In this document: positions 36,972 through 47,581 of the stretch, in pieces
Layout: each line of letters opens with the position of its first letter
Position numbering within the stretch: the first letter of the stretch is position 1
NCBI GenBank assembly: GCA_003255025.1
Contig: QANY01013350.1
Span: 186,001-250,000 of the forward strand
DNA: 64,000 nucleotides
From: Datisca glomerata
Taxonomy: Eukaryota; Streptophyta; Magnoliopsida; Cucurbitales; Datiscaceae
Direction of reading: 5' to 3'
Program-made: the position numbers and the translations under genes
The notes under the pieces: generated by a model
Told to the model about the DNA's origin: nothing
Databases searched by the model: none
Seen by the model: only the letters and a program-made list of their open reading frames with translations

Positions 36972-38030
36972 CATATAGTGTCACCTCTCTTTAGGAACTT
37001 GGTGCCTATTCTTTCTGTCTCTGGTATACCAATTGTACCCAAAACTATATCAACATTCCCTTTTAACCAACTCAATATCCCGTGCTTGGCCAGAAAAAGG
37101 GAGTAAATATCAATACACAGATAAGAAAAAAATTCCAGTAATTCAAGCATGTTTACTCATAGAAGAAAATCATAAAGGTCCTCATACTCAGATGTAATTG
37201 AATCATGCGGTAGCTAAAAAATAGAATGAAGAGAACTAACAAGTTATTCCACCATCACCTCAGTGGCATAGTCAACAGCTTGCTAAAAACAGATGATTTT
37301 CCACTTGCTAAAAAAGAATTGAAATACCCTAAATAGATGATTTTCCTCTGACTAAAAAACCCCAAAATTTTAAAACAGAGGATCAAACCTTAGATCATAA
37401 AAGCAACAAAATTAAATACGTTATGAAAAGACGGGGGACTGTATGGCAGTGAGTATCCATTAAGAGAAAAAGAAATGAAATCAAATGAACAGACGGAAAG
37501 GAAGAGAGATTAGCAAATACATTCAATCCTCTGAAGGATTTCTTAAATTAGTTTCACTCTCTCTCCCAAATTAGTGAAAGCTAAGACTAACTCAAAAACC
37601 AAGATCAATAAATCTTAGATGTGAAACAAAAAATTAGAGAACACGGGTGAAGATGTTGAGTTAGTAAGTTACAAGAGAGAGACAAATAGAGTTACCTATG
37701 GACGAATGATAGCGAGAGCGGCTGGGAGGAGCGCCGTTGACAGTAGCAACAAATCGCCTGAGAGAGGAATTGGGGGAAAAAGAATTCGCAGTTTCGAGAG
37801 TTTCAGGGGACTTAAGGATTTAAAAGACCCTTAGCAGCGCTTTTCAAAAACCATCGCTAAAGGTCATAAAATATGACTTTTAGCGGCGGTTATCATAAAA
37901 CCGCCACTAAAGGTCATGAAATATGAATTTTTAGCGGTAGTCATCTTAAAACTGCCGCTAAAGAAAATCTTTTACAGGCGGTTTAAGAAAACCACCGGTA
38001 AAGACTTCCACTGCTTTTTTCGCTGGCAGA
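36972..38030. other. CACTA 'C' interior and right subterminal repeat block
   Basis: From 36977 the CACTA interior resumes. Minus-strand sequence at about 37080-36975 reads as a coding-like end (VLGTIGIPETERIGTKFLKR, then GDTI and stop), which could be a captured exon. From 37840 there are repeats of TTTAGCGGCGGTTATC / AAACCGCC(A/G)CTAAAG in both orientations, typical transposase-binding subterminal repeats. The shared CACCGGTAAAGAC at about 37992-38004 matches the complement of the left end. Confidence 0.6.
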
Positions 38031-38289
38031 TTGTAGTAGCTATTTATTAGTATTTAGTTATTTCTTAAATATTTTGTATTACTGAATCTAGTGTGAATGA
38101 AAATTTTTCTATTAATTAAAGTGTGTTTATAATTTACCCCAGTCCTTGAACTATTTTTAACGTAAGAAGAGTAAAGATAGATGGGATTTCTAGACAAACT
38201 CTTCTAAGATAGTTCAGAACGTTATTCGCAGTCTTAAGATCGACTGAGCAATTGAGTTGACTGAGACATAGAATTTTATGTATTTTAGA

Positions 38290-39780
38290 ATTGATGTACA
38301 CAGAAATTGAGGCATAAGATTTCATGTAATTTATTTTTCTTACAAATTTTTTTTTTAAAATTCCATAAAATCCATCGCAGCCTCGAAAAGTCGTCGTCGA
38401 AAACCACCATCGTGCCGCGCCGCCTCCTGTTGTCTGTTGCCGTGATCCTGCATGATGACTATGGTTTGTGAAATCCTAGACGATAACAATTAGGGTGTAG
38501 GAAATCATGTAATGTTTCGCAAAAAACCCTAATCCCATATAATTTATCTTTTAAATTTGAATCATCAATTTAATTTTTAATTTTTTAAATTTTAAAAGGA
38601 TGGTTATCAATTATAATTTTTTAAAAATTAAAATTTAATTAATTGATTGGTTTGACCCAAGTTTGATATGTCATTAAAATTCTTTTGACTAATCAAATTC
38701 AATTAATTTAAAAAAATATTTAATGAAATTATTTAATTAGAAAAATAGTTTTCCTTAATTAAAGTGTTTTGATCAAATTTTCAATTTTAAAAATGGAACT
38801 GAACTTTTGTAAAGAGTTACAAATTGGTGGAACTTTCTGAATGAGAAGGAGAAGATTACAGATTCCATGAAGATTAGTATTTAAATTATTGTAATTTAAT
38901 TTTTATTCTTTTATGGGATGTAATTAGAAATGAGCCAATAGGGAGGTTAATTTTGAATGTATGATTTATTATTAATCTCGTATCATCATATAACATGACA
39001 TATAGAACTACGGATATGCCAATATCAAATTGTCATGTTACATGTACATGCATCATTGTAGTTTAAATTTATAATGAGTTATAATTTAAATACAATGCGA
39101 ATTTTATAAAACTTATAAATTTTAAATTGAGATTTATATTTTATAAAAGTTTATAATTTTCAAAACCTATTTTTTCAAATTAATAAAGAGTTATGTTTTT
39201 TTGAAAAAAAAACCACAAAAAAACTATTTTCAAAAACCTAAGTAAGAGGGTTGCTTATGTTGAAACATTCTTAAGGTCCCCGATGCAAATTTCATCGTGG
39301 CACGAGAAATGGTTTAGAGCCACCTTAGTTGTCCTCTCTTCAGTGGGAGAAACTTGAGAATCGTATCGCTTTGAATCATTAAGTTGCTTAAGAAGCTAAA
39401 ACTTGTAAAAGAAGTGGTGTGGCAAGACTGTCCCTAGACGGACTGTTAGTTCATATCAACCTTTAAAGCTGATGTGTTGGTTAAACACTTAGATCGAAGC
39501 ACACTGGAATCCCTCAAAGGGGCTAAGGTGACCAAAACCATTCGTGATTCGTTAAGCTAGGTGTAGTGACATCTTGAGAAGCGTTAACAAAATGAAAGAA
39601 GTCTTGATGCGATAGGATGTAGCTTGGGCATCGTCCTTAGATGAGAGAAGCTATCGTTGTTGATCGTTACATCATGGAAGAAATATTTTTTATTAAATTT
39701 TTAAATATTTAAGTATTTATATCATGCATCATATTTTCCTAAATAATTGAGTATTTATTTACACCATTTTATTTATTCTT
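38290..39780 (+). other. Copia-B 5' region and leader, no ORF
   Basis: No coding sequence can be supported. A GC-rich patch (about 38385-38455) sits in otherwise AT-rich sequence, and a long mixed-composition leader (39240-39680) precedes gag. The point where the degraded 5' LTR ends and the leader begins cannot be placed, because neither the ...CCAACA end nor a primer-binding site is recognisable. Confidence 0.4.
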
Positions 39781-39783
39781 TCA

Positions 39784-40770
39784 GTAATATTGTCACTATC
39801 CCCACACTCAACTATCTTACACGCTAACAAACTTACTGGTGAAAATTACATGGATTGGAAACACAATCTTGATATCATGCTGACGGTAGAAAAGCACAAG
39901 CTCGTGCTCACCACCCCTTGTCGCCTTGAGCCTATTGCTGAATCAACTCAAGAGGAAAAGGAAGCTTATGCTTATTGGGTGTGATCAGATAAGATCTCCA
40001 GGTATTACATCTTGGCTTCTCTTACCAATGTGTTGCAACAACACCATCAGAACGTGAAAACTTTCACTTATATGATGTTGAACATCACCGAAATGTTCAG
40101 AGATTAGGGTCATCAAGCTAAACAGGCAGTTGTGCGAAACTTCATAAACTGTAGGAAGAAACTAGAAACTCTTGTCAGAAAATATATGATAATGATCATT
40201 AGTTATCTGAATGAGATGGAGATCATGGGTCCTGAGGTAGATGGTGAGACACAAGTTGATAGGATCCTTGAGACTCCGCCTCAAAGTTTTTAGAACTTCA
40301 AACTTAATTATTTGATAAATAAGTTGAGTTACTCATTTCCTGAGTTGATAAATGAACTGTAAGCTGTTGAGACCCTATTTCTGAAGCACAAAAGGAAGAC
40401 CGGAAAGACAGACTTTACTAAAAGCAAGCCTTCCACCTTTGAAGCCAAAAAAAAGCACGGGAGAGGTCTGAAGAAGGCTAAGAAGCAGAACTCGAAAGCT
40501 GCGAAAGGTAAGGGTGGTGCAAAAGTGGACAAGTCGAAAGACAAGTGTCATCGTTATGGAGTCGTTGGCCATTGGAAACGCAACTGCCCAGACTATCTCA
40601 AAGAGTTGAGATCTAAAGGTATAATACTTATTATTGAGGCATGTTATGCGGCTGACTCTATATTTTCATGGATTGTAGACTCTGCAGCCACTAACCATAT
40701 ATGTTGTTCCTTGCAAGGCTTTAAGGTATTCAGAAGGCTTGACGAGGACGAGTTCAGCTTCCGTTAGAAA
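39784..40770 (+). pseudogene. Copia-B gag and protease start, decayed
   Basis: Gag opens at a TTG where ATG is expected: LSPHSTILHANKLTGENYMD, then WKHNLDIMLTVEKHKLVL. The zinc knuckle is CHRYGVVGHWKRNCPDYL at about 40546-40599. Its second Cys is replaced by Tyr (C-x2-Y in place of C-x2-C). The protease region reads SWIVDSAATNHICCSL, with DSA where DSG is usual. Stops such as YWV* interrupt the frame. Confidence 0.8.
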
Positions 40771-40996
40771 AATGAAGCACTAGTATCAGCTGTATCTGTT
40801 AAAAATATTATATTGTCATTCGATAACATTTTTATTGTTTTACGTGATGTTTATCATATCTCAATTTTTGGGAAGAACCTTATTTTAGTAGATAGTTTAA
40901 TTGAGCAACGATTCAGTTTGAATTTCAATGATAGAGATAATTGTATTTTTAGAAATGATTGGCTTAATTACTACTCCACGTTTGATATATAAACAA

Positions 40997-41970
40997 AAGG
41001 TGTTCACGGATCGATTCTGTCGGGTTTTGGGGAAAAGTGAACCAAACCGAAAGTTACAGTTTGATACTACACCAAACCGAACCGAACTGTGAGTGGATTA
41101 TGAACCAAACCAACCCAAACTAAAAAAATCGATTCGGTTTGATTATACGGTTTGACATTAGTGATAAAACCAAAAACGTTAAGCCTGGAAACATTAAAAT
41201 GATGAGAATTATTTTGTTGAACATACAAATATGAAAATTATAGAGTCAAAATTCCATAAGAAATTACAGAGCCAAACAAACATCATCAAATTTAAAATCT
41301 GGGGTGTAATTACAGATAGCCAAAATTACAAACATAAAAAATTGCTCCCAATTCTACAACTAGAAATCCAAAAAAAAAAAAACTTTATGCTAGATCAGTA
41401 AGATTAAAACTCATTTTGACTGATGAAAAAGATCAAAACCTAATTTAAAAAAATAGAGAGATCAAAACCCAGTTTAATCTCCAACATTTCCTAAACAGAA
41501 AAAATAACTCTAAGACCTAATAAAGAATAGGCTTAGTTTACATCATGTTTCGCAAGCTCACAAGGAAGAACGTAGGGATTTTATAAAAGCTTGAAACACC
41601 CAAATTAGAAATCTTGATTCTGATAGCTTTATGAAAGCTTGAAACATTTAGATCTATGATCTCTAAAGGAAGAAATTAAAATAGAAGAGGCTGGAGTTTT
41701 CAAACCCATTCGATCTGCGACAGAGTTCTGTAAAAATTGCATTCTCATTTACTTCAAGATCAACCAAGTGGTGCATGTACACTAAGAAAATCCTCGGAGC
41801 AAATAATCCCAAACCAAGCTTCATCGATTTGAGCTCTTGTGTGGAGTTTCAGAAGAGAGAGGGTGATAGAGAGACAGAATCCGGAGCAAATAATCCCACC
41901 AAGCTCACCGATTTAAGTTCATGTGGAGTTTCATGGGGGAGGGAGAGAGAGAGAGACGCCTGGGAAAGGA

Positions 41971-42024
<54 letters not shown>

Positions 42025-42350
42025 GCCTGAGAAAGGCAAACATGAAATAGGGAGAGAGAGACAGAAGGCAAAAATGAAAAAGGGAGATAGAGATGCCTAG
42101 GAAAGGCAAAAATGAAAAGGGAGAGAGAGACACGCCTAGGAAAGGCAAAAAGGAATAGACGAATTAATGAAAGGAAAAAGGTTTTAATATATGTATTCTA
42201 ATATTTTATTATATAATTTTACTTTATTCGCTTCTGTCCATATGGTTAAAATAAAAAAAAGCTGTGAATCAAATTATAACTCGGTTCTTTTATATTTATG
42301 ATCGATCATTTTTTGTTTGCTTCGATTCAGTAACATTTTTTTCATCCCTA
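40997..42350. mobile_element. hAT-like MITE inside copia-B
   Basis: The left end reads AGGTGTTCACGGATCGATTC. The complement of the right end is TAGGGATGAAAAAAATG followed by TTACTGAATCGAAGC. Internal repeats of AACCAAACCGAACCGAAC follow the left end. Ends of the TAGGGGTGTTCA type with (A)CCGAACCG arrays are common in plant hAT MITEs. The copia-B reading frame breaks at the left boundary (FRNDWLNYYSTFDI) and recovers to the pre-integrase WHLRLDNIS segment just after the right one. A clean 8-bp duplication is not evident. Confidence 0.55.
41977..42022. repeat. (GA)n microsatellite
   Basis: An uninterrupted GA dinucleotide run of about 22 units lies in the MITE. It is surrounded by imperfect duplications of a GAGAAAGGCAAA(A/C)ATGAAA unit from 42027 to 42150. 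Confidence 0.95.
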
Positions 42351-42419
42351 AAATAAATTATTTTACGTAAAATTAATAGTTCCAATAATATGTGATACTG
42401 AAGTAAATACTGATTTATA

Positions 42420-44309
42420 AAGGGATAATAAAAGGTTGAAGTCTGACGCAACCAATTTAACATATTTGTGGCACTTACGTCTTGACAATATTAGCCTGGA
42501 CAGGATTAAAAAACTTACAAAGGATGGTCCATTGCAAACTTTAAGTATGTGATCACTACTCACAAGTGAGTCCTATATAGAAGGTAAAATGACCAAGAAA
42601 CCTTTTTTAATAAAGGGTGAAAGAGTCACTCAATGCCTCAAACTCGTACATAGTGATTTATGTGGGTCCAACCAAGAGGATGTTATGAATACTTTGCAAC
42701 CTTCACTGATGACTACTCACATTTTGGACATGTTTATCTAACGCACCAAAAGGCTGAAACCTTTGAAAAGTTCAAAGAGTTCAAGGCTATGGTTGAGAAC
42801 CAATTAGATAAAAAATAAAAACACAACGATCTGATCGTAGTGTAGAATACTTGTTAGGAGAGTTTGAAAACTTTCTTAAGGAAGAAGATATTTTTTCTCA
42901 TTTTACAGCACTTGGCACTCCAGAATAGAATGGTATATAAGAGAGAATGAATCGAACTTTGATAGATATGGTTAGATCCATGTTGAGTTACTCATCTCTC
43001 ACAGATTCATTCTGGGGATATGCTTTGAAAATAACATCATACATTCTGAATCAAGTTCCGTCAAAGACGGTGCGTGGCACGCCATATGAAAGATGGAATG
43101 GACAAAAATCATCTGTTAACCACTTTAGAATATGAGGGTGCCCGACACATGTTCTGAAGCTGAAGATAGGCAAGTTGGCCAGTCGATTAGAATTATGCAT
43201 ATTTGTGGGTTATTCCAAAGGAACAAAGGGGTATATCTTTTATAATCTGAATGACAAGAAAACATTCGTTGGCACAAATGCACGTTTTCTTGAAGAAGAC
43301 TATATAAGAAGTGTGAAGTCGAGAAATACTATTGTGCTAGAGGAATTATTGAGTAGAGGACACCGACTCTCCAATCAGGAATTGTTCATGATTTAATAAT
43401 GAAAGAACCACAATAGGAGCCAGAACCTATGGAGCCTCACGTATTAGGAGGATTGTGAGACCAGTTTACAGGTACATGTCTTATAGAGACGCCTTAACAG
43501 CAGTCTCAGATAAGAATCATGATGAACTTGTCTCCTACTCACAAGCAATGGCTGGTCCCGAAGCAAATCTATGGCAAGAAGCCATGAACATTGAAATATA
43601 ATCGATGCACTCGAATAAAGTTTGAAAACTTGTAGATCATCCTAAAGGGGTAAAACTCATAGGTTGAAGTGGAACTGTAAGAAAAAGAGAGGTCCGGATG
43701 AGAATGTGGAGACATTCAAAGTTAGGCTAGTAACCAAAGGCTATACCCAAAAGGAAGGTATTGACTATGAGGATACCTTCTCGTCGGTGGCCATACTTAA
43801 ATCCATCCGAATACTCTTGTCCATTGTTGTTGCCCTCGATTATGAAATCTGGTAGATGGACGTCAAGACTACTTTTCTGAATGAAAATCTTAAAGAGCAT
43901 ATTTATATAGCTCAACCAAACAAGTTCATGGAGAAATGACAAAAGGGCAAGTTTTGTAAACTTCTGAAGTGTATTTATTGACTTAAGTAAGTGTCACGGT
44001 CATGGAATATTAGATTCAATGAAACTATCAAGAACTTTGGTTTTGAATAGTTAGTGGACAAACCCGGTGTGTATAAGCTGATACACGAATGGAGTGCTAT
44101 TTTTCTAGTTTTTTTATGTGGATGATATTCTGCTCATTGGGAATGATGTAAGAAAACTATTTGATGTCAAGATTTGACCTGCAAAGAAATTTGATATGAA
44201 TGATTTTGGAGACATGAGAAAGATTCTCTATACCTTAGCTGTAGGAAGTCTCATGTATGCAATGCTTTGCACTACGCCATATATTTGCTACATTGTGGTC
44301 GTGGTGAGT
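42420..44309 (+). pseudogene. Copia-B integrase and reverse transcriptase, decayed
   Basis: Pieces in order: LWHLRLDNISLDRIKKLT (pre-integrase), TQCLKLVHSDLCG, then [20 protein letters not shown] and [20 protein letters not shown] (integrase end), CIFVGYSKGTKGYIFYN, and the RT VRLVTKGYTQKEGIDYEDTF. After frameshifts, FYVDDILLIGND appears at about 44113-44150. The YVDD motif survives, but stops and frameshifts are frequent. The sequence breaks off in the ...MYAMLCTTPYICYIVVVVSH region at the inserted segment. Confidence 0.85.
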
Positions 44310-45185
44310 CATTTTTGTAAAGGATTTTTCTGCCAATTAGGGATCAAAGGGAAAAGTATTGATAATGGTTAATTTTTATGAGTATTAATGAGAGATATAG
44401 AAAGAGTTTAAGAACAAGAGAAAGTAAGAAGTAAATGTTCTGAGTTGCATTTGTTTTTGTTGTATTGAATGCATCTGTTTCATTTAATACACTGATCTTA
44501 TAGGCTTTCTAATTTAGATGAGTTGATTATAATAATAATAAAAGGGAGAGCCCTTTTCCTAGAGTCACCCATTATGCCTAGAGATCATACTCATTCGTGG
44601 AGATATTTCTGCTAGGCATGGGCCATTTTCCCTTCCTTATTTATCATTTCCATATGTCTCATTTAGCCACCAATCAGTCACAACCACTTGATGATTTCTT
44701 GTGATTCGAGCCAATCAGTCGTAGCCACTTGACAGCCTGCCATCTTGTCTGGTTCGAGTCATTCAACTATCTAATCAATCATTGTCACTTGATTGTCATT
44801 CCGGATCCTTTCGTCCATTCTCGTTCTTCTTCTGATCCTTCTCTTCCCGTTCTTGCATAGTTTAGCGAGTGCCTTGCCCGTTCAGGGTAGTTCTCCGAGT
44901 CTCAGGTTCCTTTTCTAGTTCTAGAAGTGTGGGTCAACCATTAGTCTCTTCCCATTCTTGAAGGTGTGGGTCCTTCGTCACTCTTTTCCCGCTGACCAAT
45001 TAGCTTTTCTCGCTGACCAGTCAGATTTTCCCAGTTTGGTGCTCTTTCTCGTTCTCGATATGCGTCTGGGCGTTCTTATTTTATTTACAGGTGTCTCACG
45101 ACATCAGTCTTCTCTCCCATTTCTACTTTTCTGCCACTTTCCGCAAGCCCTTTGGTCGGCCCTACTTGTCCACGTCGCAGTGAGT
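44310..45185. mobile_element. 0.9-kb unclassified insertion in copia-B pol (possible solo LTR)
   Basis: The copia-B RT frame stops at GTGAGT (44304-44309) and resumes after GTGAGT (45180-45185) with FSIQSNPRIEH, the usual SRYQSNP...EHW segment. So about 0.87 kb has been added with a GTGAGT direct repeat at both edges. The inserted sequence is non-coding. It has CCAATCAGTC...GCCACTTGA repeats at 44690-44790, and it starts near TGTAAAGG and ends near CACGTCGCA, which would suit a solo LTR. The flanking repeat does not abut those TG/CA ends. Confidence 0.5.
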
Positions 45186-45800
45186 ATTCTTTACCTATTC
45201 AGCATCCAATCTAATCCTAGAATCGAGCATTAGAATGTCATTAAGCATATTCTTAAGTATCTTAGAAGAACAAGGAACTACATTCTTGTGTATTTAGGTA
45301 CTAACCTGAATATGCGAGGTATACTGATTCTGACTTCCAAGCAAACAAGGATTCTGAAGGTCCATGTTAGGATCAATGCTCATCCTGAATAATGGAGCAT
45401 GGTTATAGAGAAGTATCAAGTCATCTTGCATTGCTGATTCTACCATTGAAGCTGAGTATGTAGCAGCTTGTGAAGCTGCAAAGGAGGCTGTATGGCTTAG
45501 AAAATTCTTGAAGAGTCTAGTAATTATTCCAAACGCTGATAAGCCCATGACACTTTATTGCGATAACAGTGAGGTTGTAGCGATTTCAAAGGAACTAAAG
45601 AGTCACAAAAGATCTAGACATATAGAGCGTAACTATTATCTGATTAGAGAGATTTTTCAGCGTTGAGATGTTGTAGTAACACACATATTGACGGTTAACA
45701 ACCTGACAGGTACATTCATGGAGACATTAAGTAGTAAAGTCTTTGATGGTCATCTGGAGGGTATGGGGTTACCGGATTGTACACGCCTACTTTAGCCCAA
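45186..45800 (+). pseudogene. Copia-B RNase H
   Basis: Frames read HILKYLRRTRNYILVYLGTN, GYTDSDFQANKDSE, IAD STIEAEYVAACEAAKEAV-like text, then LYCDNSEVVAISKEL and RHIERNYYLIREIF. This is copia RNase H with the usual D/E/D residues partly retained. It ends before the purine tract GCGAGAGA at 45801-45808. Confidence 0.8.
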
Positions 45801-45809
45801 GCGAGAGAT

Positions 45810-47526
45810 TGTTGGAATTATGTCCATAAAGTAAGGTGTAATAACTATTTATGAGTATTTAATTATTTCTCAGGCATTTTGTATTAATGATTTTAATGAA
45901 TGAATGGAAGCTTTTCTATTAATTAAAGTGTGTTTATAATTTACTCAAGTCCTAAAACTATTATCAACGTAAGAAGAGTAAAGACAGAGGGGTCTTCTGG
46001 AAAAACTCTTCTAAATAGTTCAGAATATTTTTCACAGTCTTAGGATCGACTGAACAATTGAGTCTGATTACGACTGTTAGGTTGAACCAAATGATGCCGG
46101 TCTTAGGGCATGGGAGTGGAGACTCTAACAGTTGACTTAGACATGTTATGAAACATGTTGAATAGACTAGTAACCAATTAGTAGCAAAGCCGTTATCTAG
46201 CTCTAAACCTAATTGTTACACTTATAAGAGTATTTTCATAATTATCTTAATCCTGAGATTGTGAAAACAACAATATCACTTAATGTTTTATTGATGGGTG
46301 TATGAATAAATTAAATTGGTCAAGTATTCAATGAAATGAATCATTGAATAAGACATGGTAAATTGTACGAGATAATTCACTGTTATGTCTTTCTTAATCA
46401 CAGTCAATAAACAAGTAAAGGAAATAATAACTATAGGGGTAAACTAGTAATTTTATATCTTGTTCTTATTACTGATATTCACGAAGGGTAATATATTAAA
46501 ATATTATGTGGACCATGAAATAAAATAGTTTATTTGCACCAACAGAAAATGTAGCGCGCATGAATCGAGAGTTTGATTTGGCATCAGACCTATAGTGGAG
46601 TCGTACGATGTCAAGATTAAATATGTCAGGAATTTATGAAGATAAATTCATCGAGTATTTGAATCACATAGCTTTATTCATGTGAGTGCATTCGGTCTTA
46701 GGAGTAACTCATAAGGACAAGAATGACAAACAACATCAGTTGGACCAAAAACGTGTTTTAGATCAATGTGTATTTGTCGAACTACTTAATTAGTGAAGAA
46801 CAAGTAATTAATGTTCAAATTAATTAATTAGTTTTTTAATTATTAGATACTTATTAAATAAAATATACTAATTAATTAATTGATAGAGATCAATTTAATT
46901 TATTAATTTAGATTGATGAATTTGGACACAACATTAACTCTAGAGAGATATGTAATTTTTGGCAATAACAAACATTAAGAGGTGAATTTTTGGTAATTTA
47001 CCATATATGGGTATTTGTGCGAATTCCGTAATTGTTATATAAAAGATGGTAATAGGGTTGCATCCCTAACTCTGAACATAGTGTTTGATTACATAAAGCA
47101 TAGAAAACACAGTTTCTCTCCCCCTTGAGTTGCCGCCGAAATTTACCAGAGGAAGAGAAAAAATTGATTTTCTTCCTCAGTTGTTTTGAGAGCCCACACT
47201 CAATTCCTAATCAACATCCGATTGAGATATACTTCTGAATCCTACGAGTGGTTGTTAGTGTGAAAACATATTCGAATTCTACGAAGAACGAAGAACACAA
47301 AAACAATCAATAGGATTCCACCAAGTCAGAAATTCTTTGATACAACATAATGTATAAATCATTTCTACCTCTATTGAATACGTTTAACTAAATATGCACA
47401 ATCGTAAGTATGATTTTAATATTTAATATGATTAAATTGGTTTTAGAAGTTTTTTTTTTATATTCCGTTCACGAACCGTTCGTGGTTCAATGATTTTTTT
47501 TAAAATTTTTAAAATCCGATCCAACA
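45810..47526 (+). repeat. 3' LTR of copia-B
   Basis: TG...CA ends (TGTTGGAATT / GATCCAACA), about 1.7 kb, directly after a short purine tract. The first ~250 bp align with 38032-38290; beyond that the 5' copy cannot be followed. Confidence 0.8.
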
Positions 47527-47581
47527 AGTTGTACAATTCGCCGCCACAAAACTGCCGACGTATCTTGATTTTCTTGTAGTG

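Larger units (their letters stand above)
38031..47526 (+). mobile_element. Ty1-copia retrotransposon 'copia-B', decayed, 5' LTR truncated
   Basis: The 3' LTR (45810-47526) starts TGTTGGAATTATGTCC and ends GATCCAACA. At the 5' side only about 240-260 bp of LTR is recognisable (from about 38032, TGTAGTAGCTATTTATTAG aligned to the LTR's TGTAATAACTATTTATGAG), without the first ~25 bp. No target duplication is visible. The internal region holds gag, protease, integrase, RT and RNase H in copia order, interrupted by a MITE and a 0.9-kb insertion. It lies in the right subterminal part of CACTA 'C'. Confidence 0.8.
19782..47581. mobile_element. CACTA element 'C', interrupted by two copia retrotransposons
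   Basis: The left end is CACTATAGGAAAAAC at 19782. The right end is the complement of CACTACAAGAAAATC, ending at 47581; 12 of 15 bases match. Both ends are flanked by GAT (19779-19781 and 47582-47584), the 3-bp duplication expected for CACTA elements. Subterminal blocks rich in (A)GCGGCGGTT/AACCGCC motifs lie at 19797-20050 on the left, and at 37850-38025 and 47540-47562 on the right. Once copia-A and copia-B are removed, the element is about 2.6 kb and has no recognisable transposase, so it is non-autonomous. Which right-end block belongs next to which depends on copia-B having inserted in the right subterminal region. Confidence 0.75.

Noticed and set aside
38005..38040. Alternative CACTA right end at TTGTAGTAG near 38032-38039
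   Set aside because: The TGTAGTAGCTATTTATTAG stretch aligns with the copia-B LTR, and a better terminus with the matching GAT duplication exists at 47581.
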